NCBI RefSeq assembly: GCF_000472905.1
Contig: NZ_AXAR01000001.1
Span: forward strand, 62,001-126,000
DNA from: Alicyclobacillus pomorum DSM 14955
Lineage (GTDB): Bacteria > Bacillota > Bacilli > Alicyclobacillales > Alicyclobacillaceae
Direction: 5' to 3'
Length of the DNA stretch: 64,000 nt
Under the pieces are notes generated by a model, which was not told where the DNA came from, made no database searches, and saw only the letters and a program-made list of their open reading frames with translations. The translations under genes and the position numbers were made by a program. Numbering within the stretch: the stretch's first letter is position 1; the number at the start of each line of letters is the position of its first letter. This document shows, piece by piece, positions 49,101 to 57,924 of this stretch.

Positions 49101-52100
49101 ATGCGCTTTTTAACCCGATTTTCTTTACGGAATCCGGTTGCGATTGTCATTCTCGTGCTACTCGTTGCAATCGGCGGTATTTTGTCTTCCTTTGGATTGA
49201 AGGAAGAGCTGATGCCAGACATGTCTATTCCTATCATATCTATCATGACGACCTATCCTGGTGCGTCACCAAGCCAGGTTGCAACGGATGTCACGACACC
49301 GATTGAAAAGGCGCTCAACGGTGCACAGCATGTACAGACGATTACGTCGACGTCTGTCGCGAACGTATCACAAATCGAGCTTCAACTCGACATGAATGCA
49401 GATTTGAACGCCGTTGAACAAAACGTAGAACAATTGTTGAATCAGGTCCAGTTGCCAACGACGGCAGGGAAACCAACCGTGCGGTCCTTCTCGTTTAGCA
49501 ACACGCCTGTACTGGCATTCACCGTCGCGTCAAGCAAACTGTCCAGCGAACAACTGAAAAACGTGGTGAATAACACCGTCATCCCTTCGCTGCAGGGGGT
49601 TTCCGGTGTAGCGACCGTGAGTGCAGCAGGCGCGGATCCGGATAACGTCGTCATTCAGTTCGATCCTGCCAAACTGTCGCAACACAATTTGACGTTGCAA
49701 CAGGTGTTGCAGGACTTGCAAAGCGACAACGCGTCCACGCCGTTGGGAACGGTGACAGCGCAAGGTAAGGTACAGCCGGTGCAGTTGAATGCGAACATCA
49801 AGTCGCTGGATGACATTCGAAATCTGCAAATTGGGATAGCGTCCAATCCGGCAGCGAGCATGCAAAAGGCGCTCGGAAATAGTCTAAGCCAAATGGGGCA
49901 ATCCATTGGGCAAGTGGCGCAGGGGGTTGGTCAGCTTGGTCAAAGCTTGGGTGTTGTTCAGGCAGAGAATAAGCTTCTGACGTCTTTGCAGCAGATCCAA
50001 GGGCAGATTTTCGGCGCAGAGCTGTCTTTAAATCAACAGATGGCGATGACTCAGCAGAAGCAAAATCCACAAGCGATTGCAAAATTAGAAAATGAAATAC
50101 GTGCGCTGGAAGGCGAGCAAAAACAGCTTCAACAGCAATTAATCCAATTGGAGTCGAAGACGCCTGCACTGTCGGATTCGATGTCGTCAGCCCGGAAACC
50201 CGCAGTGCAACCGTCGACGACAAGTACCACAAGTACGCAGTCGTCCACGCTTCAGACCATTCCGCTTTCTGATATTGCGACAGTGTCTATGCAACCGCCG
50301 GTTGACAGTTCTATCAACCGCACGAACGGACAGCCTAGTATTTTGGTCACCGTGACCAAAACGGAGGATGCAAACACTGTGGCGGTGGTACAAGCTGTGA
50401 ACAAGGAACTCGCTTCTCTCAAGAACGAGTTGCCCAGTGGCGTGCACATCGTTCCGCTGTTTGATTCCTCGCAAATGATCAAGGCGTCAGTGAACGGCGT
50501 GCTACGCGAGGCCATTTTGGGTGCCATTTTCGCTGTGCTTGTCATCCTGCTGTTCCTGCGGAATGCGTTGACAACGCTGGTTGCCATTGTGTCCATCCCA
50601 ATTTCCATCCTGACATCCATCATTTTATTGAGTCGGTATGGCATCACGCTCAACATCATGACGCTCGGTGGGCTTGCCGTGGCGACTGGACGTGTGGTGG
50701 ATGATAGTATCGTCGTCATTGAAAACATTTATCGGGCTTGGAAAAACGGCTTAGGGTACGGCAAGAAGTTAGTACTATACGGGACATCCGAAGTTGGAAA
50801 AGCGATTTTGTCTTCCACTCTGGCGACGATTGCCGTGTTCCTTCCGCTGGGCATGGTGAGTGGCATCGTAGGGAAGATCTTTTTCCCATTCGCGCTGACT
50901 GTGGTTTGCTCGTTGGCGTCTTCACTCATCGTCGCGTTGACGGTCGTGCCAATGCTCGCATGGTTGTTCGTCGTTCGTAAGTCACCGAAAGGCGTCGTAT
51001 ACGATTGGTTGGATACGGAAGATGATACCGATGGGGCACTTCATCCGAGTCTTGTAGAGGGTTCCACAGGCTCATCGGACATGTCCGGTAACCATTTCGT
51101 CGCCGCAACCGTGGCAAAACGTCCATGGCAGAAACGGTACCAGTCCATTTTGAATTGGTGCTTGAACCACAAAGGATGGGTGATTCTCGGTACAACCATC
51201 GCATTGGTGGCTTCCCTTGCAGTGCTGCCGTTCGTCGGGAGTACATTCATCCAGAACTCCATGCAACAAACGGCAACTGTCTCCATCACGATGCCGGTCG
51301 GAACGCCGCTGAACGTCACGGATTCGAAGGCAAAACAAGTGGAGCAAGTACTGAAGCAGGATGCCTCCGAGATTCAACAGGTGAATACGTCTGTGGGTGG
51401 AGACTCCAACGGATTTCGGTCGGGTCCATCCGGAACCAACGTGGCGCAACTCAACATTGCGCTGAAGCCAACCACAGATATCAATGAATTTCTGGCACAA
51501 GTACGCCATCAAACAGCGAGCCTAGCATCCGGTGACACGACCATTCAGGTGAAAGGACAGGCGACGGGAGGCGGTGGCACGACGTTTGACATCGTCGTCA
51601 CCGGCGCAAGCGATGCTGCAATTCAGCAAGCCGCTACACAAATCACGAATCGATTGAAGAACTTCCCGGGTTTTGCGAATGTACAGAGCAATCTGTCCCA
51701 GACGCAACCCGAGATTCGCGTCGTTCCAAATTCAACGGACGCTGCAAAGTACGGCTTGACCGCACAACAAATTGCCGGTGAAGTGCGCGACTATATGTCG
51801 CAGCAAAACATTGGCACCGTGAACTTGGATGGGCAAACGTACAACCTGAACGTGACACTGAAGAGTGCGAGTGACCTAAACGATTTGTCCGCCATCCGCC
51901 AGCTTCCGATTAGCACATCGACGTGGCAAACCATTTCGCTCAGCGATGTCGCCAGCGTGAACAGTGTGCAGACACCGACGTCCATTTTGCACGAAAATGG
52001 CCAGTCGTACGCTGAGATTACGGCGGATTACACGACGCAGAACACCAACAAGACCTTGATGAGCGCGATGAAGACCATCAAGTCGCTGAATCTGCCGTCT

Positions 52101-52679
52101 GGTGTCCAAGTCGGACAATCGTCTTCCGCGATGCAGCAAAGTCAGAGTTTCACGCAACTGATTGAGGCGATTCTTGTGGCGGTCGGCATCGTCTACATTG
52201 TGATGCTCGTGTTGTTCGGAGAATGGTCGGCGCCTTTTGCCATTCTGTTCTCCATGCCAGTCGCTTTGATTGGGGCTTTCTTTGGCTCCTTCATCGCTCA
52301 TGTTCCGCTCAGCGTGTCTTCGCTCATTGGCATTTTGATGTTGATGGGTATCGTGGTTACCAACGCCATCGTTTTGATTCACCGGGTTGAGCAACAACGC
52401 CAACTTGGAATGAGCGTACGCGAGGCACTGTTAGAAGCAGGCACGACGCGACTTCGCCCGATTTTGATGACGGCCATCGCCACCATCTGCGCATTGATTC
52501 CTTTGGCGGCAGGTGCATCAGAATCGGTTCTGATTTCGCAAGGACTTGCTGTCGTCGTCATCGGCGGTTTGGTCACGTCGACCATCTTGACCTTGTGCAT
52601 TGTGCCGCTGGTTTACGAGTTACTCCACTTGCGTACACATCGCAGGGAGATGAAGCAAAGCGCGGTGATGCAAGGGTAA
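49101..52679 (+). CDS. RND-family efflux pump (AcrB/SwrC-like) with inserted coiled coil
   Basis: 1192 residues, 12 membrane helices with two large extracellular loops. TM segments such as ILVILLFLRNALTTLVAIVSIP and TM4 residues GGLAVATGRVVDDSIVVIENI (the proton-relay Asp pair in VVDDS) are standard. About 130 residues, roughly 250-382, are inserted in the first porter loop. They are Gln/Leu rich (for example LENEIRALEGEQKQLQQQL) and Ser/Thr rich, and predict a coiled coil. Ordinary SwrC-type pumps are about 1,050 residues. No membrane-fusion protein gene is adjacent. Confidence 0.92.
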   Translation: MRFLTRFSLRNPVAIVILVLLVAIGGILSSFGLKEELMPDMSIPIISIMTTYPGASPSQVATDVTTPIEKALNGAQHVQTITSTSVANVSQIELQLDMNADLNAVEQNVEQLLNQVQLPTTAGKPTVRSFSFSNTPVLAFTVASSKLSSEQLKNVVNNTVIPSLQGVSGVATVSAAGADPDNVVIQFDPAKLSQHNLTLQQVLQDLQSDNASTPLGTVTAQGKVQPVQLNANIKSLDDIRNLQIGIASNPAASMQKALGNSLSQMGQSIGQVAQGVGQLGQSLGVVQAENKLLTSLQQIQGQIFGAELSLNQQMAMTQQKQNPQAIAKLENEIRALEGEQKQLQQQLIQLESKTPALSDSMSSARKPAVQPSTTSTTSTQSSTLQTIPLSDIATVSMQPPVDSSINRTNGQPSILVTVTKTEDANTVAVVQAVNKELASLKNELPSGVHIVPLFDSSQMIKASVNGVLREAILGAIFAVLVILLFLRNALTTLVAIVSIPISILTSIILLSRYGITLNIMTLGGLAVATGRVVDDSIVVIENIYRAWKNGLGYGKKLVLYGTSEVGKAILSSTLATIAVFLPLGMVSGIVGKIFFPFALTVVCSLASSLIVALTVVPMLAWLFVVRKSPKGVVYDWLDTEDDTDGALHPSLVEGSTGSSDMSGNHFVAATVAKRPWQKRYQSILNWCLNHKGWVILGTTIALVASLAVLPFVGSTFIQNSMQQTATVSITMPVGTPLNVTDSKAKQVEQVLKQDASEIQQVNTSVGGDSNGFRSGPSGTNVAQLNIALKPTTDINEFLAQVRHQTASLASGDTTIQVKGQATGGGGTTFDIVVTGASDAAIQQAATQITNRLKNFPGFANVQSNLSQTQPEIRVVPNSTDAAKYGLTAQQIAGEVRDYMSQQNIGTVNLDGQTYNLNVTLKSASDLNDLSAIRQLPISTSTWQTISLSDVASVNSVQTPTSILHENGQSYAEITADYTTQNTNKTLMSAMKTIKSLNLPSGVQVGQSSSAMQQSQSFTQLIEAILVAVGIVYIVMLVLFGEWSAPFAILFSMPVALIGAFFGSFIAHVPLSVSSLIGILMLMGIVVTNAIVLIHRVEQQRQLGMSVREALLEAGTTRLRPILMTAIATICALIPLAAGASESVLISQGLAVVVIGGLVTSTILTLCIVPLVYELLHLRTHRREMKQSAVMQG

Positions 52680-52696
52680 ACGATTGAGCGCGAAAG

Positions 52697-52731
52697 CAAA
52701 CAAGGGCTGCCAAATTGGCAGCCCTTGTTTG
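52697..52731 (+). terminator. Terminator of the RND gene
   Basis: CAAACAAGGGCTGCC (52697-52711) pairs perfectly with GGCAGCCCTTGTTTG (52717-52731) around AAATT. It lies between convergent genes and works in both directions. Confidence 0.85.
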
Positions 52732-52765
52732 TGTGATGGCACCTCGTGCTCATAGGGAGGAATGG

Positions 52766-53221
52766 TTACACAACGATTGCTGGCAAGGTACGTCCCGTCT
52801 CAAGAAAACTCTTTAGGTTACTTAGAACCGCGGGCCATCCGTTATTAAATCCCTCAAAGGTACCATTGTCATCCACGAAATCCGTTTCCAATAAACCTTC
52901 ATGCTTTAACGTGAGCTTTACGGTTGAATCCATCGGCTGTAGTTCAAAAGTCACTCGTGTGGGATGCTCGCGAGGTGTTTTGTCGCCTACGTAGTTCCAT
53001 GTAAACGAAAGCACGCGCGGCGGCTCATATTTTAGCACTTTACCGTAATCGGTGACCTTCCCATTACGTGAATAGGTAACGGTTGAGCCTTCTTGCCAAT
53101 CGGATTCGACTTTGCTCCCAAAGAAGTATTTTTCGGTAAAATCGCCGCTGGTCAAGGCTTGCCAGAGTTTTTCCGGTGTGGTTGCAATGTAGGTAACGTA
53201 CACGAATGTTGAATGATTCAT
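52766..53221 (-). CDS. SRPBCC/AHSA1-domain protein
   Basis: 151 residues. Helix-grip fold of the AHSA1 type: FVYVTYIATTPEKLWQALTS, then KVLKYEPPRVLSFTWNY, and the C-terminal NNGWPAVLSNLKSFLETG. These bind hydrophobic ligands, though the ligand is unknown here. It starts within the arsR-like gene (ATGA overlap), the usual ArsR/AHSA1 arrangement. Confidence 0.88.
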   Translation of the reverse strand: MNHSTFVYVTYIATTPEKLWQALTSGDFTEKYFFGSKVESDWQEGSTVTYSRNGKVTDYGKVLKYEPPRVLSFTWNYVGDKTPREHPTRVTFELQPMDSTVKLTLKHEGLLETDFVDDNGTFEGFNNGWPAVLSNLKSFLETGRTLPAIVV

Positions 53222-53535
53222 GGATGCTCATCCCCCTCAAGATGGGTTTTTAGGTCATTCATTGCTTCTGCGAGATGACGTTCGTATTTCCCAATCCAAC
53301 GATGATAAATCTCGCTGATGGGTGCGGCATTGAGATAATGTAGCTTCTCACGCCCTTTCCATTCCACAACAACGAGATTTGCATCTTCTAGTATTGCGAG
53401 GTGCTTCGTCACAGCCTGTCGAGACATATCCATGTGTTTGCACAGTTCGCTCAATGTCTGTCCATTATTCATGTACAGTTGGTCGAGCAATTGTCTGCGG
53501 CTGGAATCAGCAAGAGCTTTAAATATTTTATCCAT
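53218..53535 (-). CDS. ArsR-family transcriptional regulator
   Basis: About 105 residues, winged helix. MDKIFKALADSSRRQLLDQL at the N-terminus and the recognition region LSELCKHMDMSRQAVTKHLAIL are typical. There are no ArsR metal-site Cys, so it probably senses a ligand linked to the AHSA1 partner or acts as a plain repressor. Start at 53535: no ribosome site precedes it and the promoter -10 box is 7 nt away, so the mRNA is likely leaderless. Confidence 0.9.
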   Translation of the reverse strand: MDKIFKALADSSRRQLLDQLYMNNGQTLSELCKHMDMSRQAVTKHLAILEDANLVVVEWKGREKLHYLNAAPISEIYHRWIGKYERHLAEAMNDLKTHLEGDEHP

Positions 53536-53542
53536 GGAACAC

Positions 53543-53572
53543 ATTATATGCAACCGAATAGTTGCATTTCAA
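53543..53572 (-). promoter_or_regulatory. Promoter and operator of the arsR-AHSA1 operon
   Basis: On the minus strand TTGAAA (53572-53567) and TATAAT (53548-53543) are 18 bp apart. ATGCAAC-CGAATA-GTTGCAT (53548-53567, perfect 7-bp arms) occupies the spacer, exactly where a self-repressor would bind. Transcription would start at or next to the ATG. Confidence 0.7.
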
Positions 53573-53626
53573 CCATCTGCCCACTACCCAAATGACAGCG
53601 CTTTCTAAAAATTTTCCTGAGAGATG

Positions 53627-53643
53627 TGTAAGGATATCTTACA
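53627..53643. promoter_or_regulatory. GlnR/TnrA box upstream of amt
   Basis: TGTAAGGATATCTTACA fits the consensus TGTNA-N7-TNACA at all fixed positions. Its centre is about 50 bp upstream of the predicted transcript start, the position used for TnrA activation of the Bacillus ammonium transporter gene. Confidence 0.8.
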
Positions 53644-53649
53644 TAATTG

Positions 53650-53679
53650 TTGACCCTGCCGCCCTTTCTCACGTATTTT
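53650..53679 (+). promoter_or_regulatory. Probable amt promoter
   Basis: TTGACC (53650-53655) and TATTTT (53674-53679) are spaced 18 bp, following the GlnR/TnrA box. Confidence 0.5.
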
Positions 53680-53716
53680 GTGAATAAAGATTCTGAAAAT
53701 CGTGGGAGGGAACAGA

Positions 53717-55138
53717 ATGAACGGGTTGAAACGTGGAGTTAGGGCGGCCTTTGTGGTAGCTTTCTTGCTTTCATGTGTTCCGAATGTCATCTTTGCTGAC
53801 ACATCGACTCCGACTGTGAGTGGAGCTGACACGGCTTGGGTGCTCGTCAGTTCTGCACTTGTCCTCATCATGACACCTGGTGTCGCGTTCTTTTACGGGG
53901 GACTGGTACGCAAGAAAAACGTCATCACGACCATGTTCCAAGCATTTGCCGTCATCTTAATCGTGTCGTTGCAGTGGGTGTTGTTCGGCTACAGTCTCGC
54001 TTTTGGACCTGATGTCGGCCATGTCATTGGTGGATTGCAGAATGTTTTGTTTCACGGAGTGGGTGTCATCCCGAACCCCACGTACAGTAGCACCATTCCA
54101 AGCATGGCGTTTGGCATATTCCAGTTGATGTTTGCCATCATTACGCCCGCTCTGATCATTGGCGGACTGGCGGAGCGCGTGAAGTTTTCGGCGTTTCTCC
54201 TGTTCACCGTGTTGTGGGCGACGTTCATTTACGATCCCCTCGCACATTGGGTGTGGGGCGCCGGTGGATGGCTGCATAACCTGGGTGTCCTGGACTTCGC
54301 GGGTGGAACCGTGGTTCACATCAGCTCCGGTGTTGCGGGGCTCGTCGCAGCACTGTACATGGGAAAACGCGCGGAGCACGGAACCGGGGCCATTCGAGCA
54401 CACAACGTACCGCTTGTGTTGTTGGGAACCACGCTCTTGTGGTTTGGTTGGTTTGGGTTTAACGCAGGGAGTTCCTTGGGGGCAAATGGCCTGGCTGCGG
54501 TTGCCTTTCTCACCACCAATACAGCTACGGCTGCTGCTGCGCTGGGATGGATGCTAGTGGAACGCATTCGCACAGGTCACGTGACGCTTGTGGGAGCCTG
54601 TGCGGGCGCGGTCGCTGGACTTGTAGCCATTACACCAGCCGCTGGCTTTGTGACACCTGGCGCGTCCATCGTCATCGGTTTTCTGGGAGGGATTTTCTGT
54701 TACCTCGCATCGACGTTCATGAAGGCAAAACTGGGCTATGACGACGCACTGGACGCATTTGGAGGACACGGTATTGGTGGCACATGGGGTGCGCTAGCCA
54801 CGGGGATGTTTGCAACGACCGCTGTGAATTCAGCAGGGGCAGACGGCCTGCTTGCCGGCCATCCCCAGCAGGTGTTGCTGCAGCTCGCAGGGATTGCCGC
54901 CACGTGGGTATTCTCCGGTGTGGGCACGTTCATTCTCATTAAAGTGGTGGATGTCCTGATGGGCTTTCGCGTGACTCGGGAGGAAGAACTGCTGGGACTG
55001 GACCTCATCTTGCACAATGAGGCAGCTTACCCGGAGACGTTATCGGCGGGCGAGTTGACGGGCATTCTAGCCGAGGAGAAAGTGGTGGATCTAAGAAAGC
55101 CATCCACCGTTACAGATGCCGCTCACCAATCGCTCTAG
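53717..55138 (+). CDS. amt: Ammonium transporter
   Basis: About 473 residues, 11 membrane helices after a cleavable signal (about 1-28, ending NVIFA). Signature elements FFYGGLVRKKNV, AHWVWGAGGWL (first pore His) and DAFGGHGIGGTWGAL (second pore His) are present. C-terminal tail of about 60 residues is cytosolic. Start is the ATG with GGGAGGGAA upstream. No glnK/PII gene is adjacent. A perfect GlnR/TnrA box indicates nitrogen control. Confidence 0.95.
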   Translation: MNGLKRGVRAAFVVAFLLSCVPNVIFADTSTPTVSGADTAWVLVSSALVLIMTPGVAFFYGGLVRKKNVITTMFQAFAVILIVSLQWVLFGYSLAFGPDVGHVIGGLQNVLFHGVGVIPNPTYSSTIPSMAFGIFQLMFAIITPALIIGGLAERVKFSAFLLFTVLWATFIYDPLAHWVWGAGGWLHNLGVLDFAGGTVVHISSGVAGLVAALYMGKRAEHGTGAIRAHNVPLVLLGTTLLWFGWFGFNAGSSLGANGLAAVAFLTTNTATAAAALGWMLVERIRTGHVTLVGACAGAVAGLVAITPAAGFVTPGASIVIGFLGGIFCYLASTFMKAKLGYDDALDAFGGHGIGGTWGALATGMFATTAVNSAGADGLLAGHPQQVLLQLAGIAATWVFSGVGTFILIKVVDVLMGFRVTREEELLGLDLILHNEAAYPETLSAGELTGILAEEKVVDLRKPSTVTDAAHQSL

Positions 55139-55193
55139 TGAGATAAGGTCATTGGTGGCACTGACATGGCGTACGCCATTGCAGACCGACTTT

Positions 55194-55239
55194 GAAACAC
55201 TCTGTGTCCATTTGATGCGGCACAGAGTGTTTCGTTTGT
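55194..55239 (+). terminator. Terminator of amt
   Basis: GAAACACTCTGTG (55194-55206) pairs perfectly with CACAGAGTGTTTC (55221-55233), then GTTTGTC. Confidence 0.8.
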
Positions 55240-55292
55240 CATGTGAGGATGGTCATGCGACGCGACGCGTCACTCAACCATGGCTCCATGCA

Positions 55293-55448
55293 CTATCGCC
55301 TTGCGAGACCAAACTGCCGTATGTATTCCCGCAGTGCATCCACCTGCGCCTTACTGGGCGGAGCAGGACAGTCGCGAGATTGGCGGCGTTTCTGCTCGGC
55401 CAAGACTCGCTCTGCAAATGCATCGGGCGCTCGCGTGAAGTGAAGCAT
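55293..55448 (-). CDS. Small protein, 51 residues, unrecognised
   Basis: The ATG is preceded by GGAGGTGG with 5-nt spacing. The protein starts MLHFTRAPDAFAERVLAEQ, is rich in Arg and Ala, and appears soluble and helical, with one Cys (RDCPAP). No known domain. It follows a 47-residue small gene and a membrane-protein gene on the same strand, suggesting a three-gene unit. Annotation pipelines may skip it for length. Confidence 0.5.
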   Translation of the reverse strand: MLHFTRAPDAFAERVLAEQKRRQSRDCPAPPSKAQVDALREYIRQFGLARR

Positions 55449-55513
55449 AACGCCACCTCCAAATCCCATGTGTATGATGAAGGCGACCGGTTATGCTTGT
55501 CTGTGGGCAAACA

Positions 55514-55657
55514 TCACGCGCGGGCCGCGTTGAGCATGGTTTTGACGTAGTCTTTGTAACTTTGAGAAGGGGACGTGTTGACTTCGCGTACCTTGCCTTC
55601 GACCGCCTTGACAATGGCCACGGCGGCTTTGGAATCTTTGTCCTTTACGATTAGCAA
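55514..55657 (-). CDS. Small protein, 47 residues, TTG start, unrecognised
   Basis: A TTG codon follows AAGGAGG with 9-nt spacing. An ATG between them is in another frame and stops at once. The product (MLIVKDKDSKAAVAIVKAVE, then a segment ending YVKTMLNAARA) is charged, soluble and helical. It begins 23 nt after the stop of the membrane-protein gene, so co-transcription is likely. No known family. Confidence 0.5.
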   Translation of the reverse strand: MLIVKDKDSKAAVAIVKAVEGKVREVNTSPSQSYKDYVKTMLNAARA

Positions 55658-55680
55658 CCCATCGTGCCTCCTTCCTCGGT

Positions 55681-56667
55681 CTATGATAGCACACCTTGTA
55701 AGTACGCGTGATAGGCAATGGCCAATTCTCGTTGCACAATCGTTTGATCTTCAAACATGGCAAGGCAGACCTGCCAGAAGTGCTCGTATTCGGACGGGCT
55801 GATAATCCTATCCCGGAAGAAGCTGGTCACGACATAGGCGTGGCCGAGCGCTTCCAACCGGTAGGCGATGGCGCATGCGCCTTGCTCCAGGTCTGCCCAG
55901 TAGAGACCGTCTTCGCCGTCCGCGGCCTTCAGCGTGAGGGCGTAGGCGCGGGGTTCCAGTTGGTCGTAGACCGGATCGAACACGTCTTCGACAGAAGTGA
56001 AATACATATCGGAATGGTCTTCAAATTTATAGTATAGCGCTCCCACCATGGACATCAGCGCGTGGTACACAAAATCTTCGTCATTGGGGTACTGGATGCG
56101 GAACTGCCGCAACACGTGACGCGATTCTTCGCGGTGTACTTCAATCAACGCCTGCGCGAAGCGGGCCTCGCTGCGCCACGCATCGTGGAGCAGTTGCTCT
56201 TGCTTTTGCAGGCCCACGTCGTACGTTTTCAGGGAATCTGGCAACAATCCCTGAATGAGCGGGAGCGATACGATGGACACCAGAATTTTGCCCATGGCCA
56301 AGCAGAGAATGATATAGAACGGAACGGCCAGTAAGACAGGGATTTCAACTTCGCCAAAGTGTGTAGTTTTTGGGTTTCGCGCGATGAACGCGCCGAACCA
56401 AACACAACCGGCGTTGAACAGCCACCACCCTATTCTATGCGTGAGACGTTCGTGAAGTCTGCGAAATGCGCCATAAGCAGACGCGACAAGCAGGAAAGCG
56501 ACGACCCAGACCGTTGGTGCCAGCCAACTGGACGTTCGCGCAGCAGGATGGGAGATATCCAACACAAGGGCGCCAATGCCCAGCAGGATGACGACCACTG
56601 CGCCAAGAACCCCTGCGGAGGCAGCGCGGTGTTGGTAAAACGCGCGCATGAACTTCGTGCGGATCAT
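55681..56667 (-). CDS. Membrane protein with cytosolic C-terminal domain, unrecognised
   Basis: About 328 residues. Four hydrophobic helices lie in the first 150 residues (one near 15-35, then 50-65, 85-105, 110-145), followed by a 180-residue soluble region with conserved-looking FEDHSDMYFTSVEDVFDPVY and an acidic character. Start is the ATG with AAGGAG 8 nt upstream. I know no family. The C-terminal part could be a sensor or binding domain, which is conjecture. Confidence 0.75.
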   Translation of the reverse strand: MIRTKFMRAFYQHRAASAGVLGAVVVILLGIGALVLDISHPAARTSSWLAPTVWVVAFLLVASAYGAFRRLHERLTHRIGWWLFNAGCVWFGAFIARNPKTTHFGEVEIPVLLAVPFYIILCLAMGKILVSIVSLPLIQGLLPDSLKTYDVGLQKQEQLLHDAWRSEARFAQALIEVHREESRHVLRQFRIQYPNDEDFVYHALMSMVGALYYKFEDHSDMYFTSVEDVFDPVYDQLEPRAYALTLKAADGEDGLYWADLEQGACAIAYRLEALGHAYVVTSFFRDRIISPSEYEHFWQVCLAMFEDQTIVQRELAIAYHAYLQGVLS

Positions 56668-56827
56668 CCAACCATCTCCTTGTACTTTCATCTTAGTCGC
56701 CCACGTCGGGCCTGTATACCGCAATCTACAATTCTGTCTACGATTCGCGCGCATGTTAGCCTTGGAAAAGGCACACACTCGGGGTAATGGCGCACGGTTG
56801 AGTGGGTAGGTTGAATGGGGTTGTCAC

Positions 56828-57457
56828 ATGCAGTGCAGGTGGATTCAGATAGTGAGTTTCGTAGGCATGTTGATGGTGATTGTGTCTCTTTCTTGGCATA
56901 GTGAGATTCTGCGACACGAGAGCCTGAGGCTCATGGAGGCGACGGCCTCCGAACTCGCACACGGTCACTTAACGGGTGTTTTTCCAGGGAGTCGATTTAG
57001 GGCCGATTTTAGCATTCTTGAACCTGGGGATATTTTGCTGTGTCACAATCCCCACGGCGGTTATGGGTATTGGACGCACGCCGTGTTATATGTCGGGGGC
57101 GGGCAAGCGGTGGATGCCTACGATTTTGAGCGAGGCACAGAACTGCGGCGTGTGGAGGCGTATCAAAAATACGCCGAGGTGGCGGTGCTGCGGGCAAAGA
57201 TACCTAGAGAGAGGCGTGAGCACGTGGCACATTGGGCTCTGGCTGAAGTCGGGAAGCCGTACGATCCGCTTTCTGGCCTCACCGACACTCGCAGCCAATA
57301 CTGCAGCAAACTCATTTGGCAGTTGTACGGCAAGGCTGGCGTGGAACTGAGCCCGGCACAGACATGGATTTTACCCGACCAACTCGCGCGGAGCGCGGCG
57401 TTGGCGTGGGTGGCCAAATGGTCCGTTTCACCAAGCGTAGGGAGGGATGTGTGGTGA
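56828..57457 (+). CDS. YiiX/NlpC-P60-superfamily cysteine hydrolase, membrane-anchored
   Basis: 209 residues. A single N-terminal helix (about 5-22) anchors or exports it. The domain (about 60-190) starts LEPGDILLCHNPHG, has the candidate catalytic His84 in YWTHAVLYVG and Cys159 in SQYCSKLIWQLY, the permuted papain-like order of YiiX/YebB proteins. A cell-wall or peptide hydrolase role is likely, substrate unknown. It is translationally coupled to the next gene. Confidence 0.8.
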   Translation: MQCRWIQIVSFVGMLMVIVSLSWHSEILRHESLRLMEATASELAHGHLTGVFPGSRFRADFSILEPGDILLCHNPHGGYGYWTHAVLYVGGGQAVDAYDFERGTELRRVEAYQKYAEVAVLRAKIPRERREHVAHWALAEVGKPYDPLSGLTDTRSQYCSKLIWQLYGKAGVELSPAQTWILPDQLARSAALAWVAKWSVSPSVGRDVW

Positions 57458-57924
57458 CCGCCCGACTGTGTTGGACTTATCTCATGCTTCTTATCTCGTC
57501 ATTCCTGGCGATGGACCGAGTGGTCTGGCAACGATTGCTCGTCTCCATGTGGCTTGCGTACGTGCTACTGCTCTTCGTCCAGTCAGCTCGCCGCGGACTG
57601 TCGATGCGGCGAGCCGTGGCGGCGTCGGCTGCGTTGAATTTTCCGGGCATGGTTATGGCGGGGGCGAGCGTATGCTCACTTTGGGTGCCGAGCGCCGGCG
57701 GTTGGGCACCTGGTGCACTCGAGTTTTGGCTGCACCCTTTCATCCCCCTGCTGGAGCTGCTGCCGCCTGGAACAATGGCTGGTACTTCTGATCTGTACGA
57801 TGTAGTGTGCTTGCTGCCGTTCCTGCTCCTGGGCGTGACTGTGGGCGTTTGGTTTCTCACGTTCCAACTGTCGCACAACGACGCAGGCCGGTCGAGCAGG
57901 GCGTCCGGAGACGACGGCTACTGA
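57454..57924 (+). CDS. Small integral membrane protein, unrecognised
   Basis: About 156 residues with four hydrophobic helices and a short charged C-terminus. Starts at the GTG overlapping the upstream stop, 7 nt after GGAGGG. GTG 57451 is also possible. Coupling suggests it partners the YiiX-like hydrolase. It converges with, and overlaps by 7 bp, the CPBP gene. Confidence 0.7.
   Translation: MTARLCWTYLMLLISSFLAMDRVVWQRLLVSMWLAYVLLLFVQSARRGLSMRRAVAASAALNFPGMVMAGASVCSLWVPSAGGWAPGALEFWLHPFIPLLELLPPGTMAGTSDLYDVVCLLPFLLLGVTVGVWFLTFQLSHNDAGRSSRASGDDGY

Noticed and set aside
55116-55550. Plus-strand frame of 144 codons after amt
   Set aside because: It runs through the amt terminator and opposite the two small minus-strand genes, and has no start signal.
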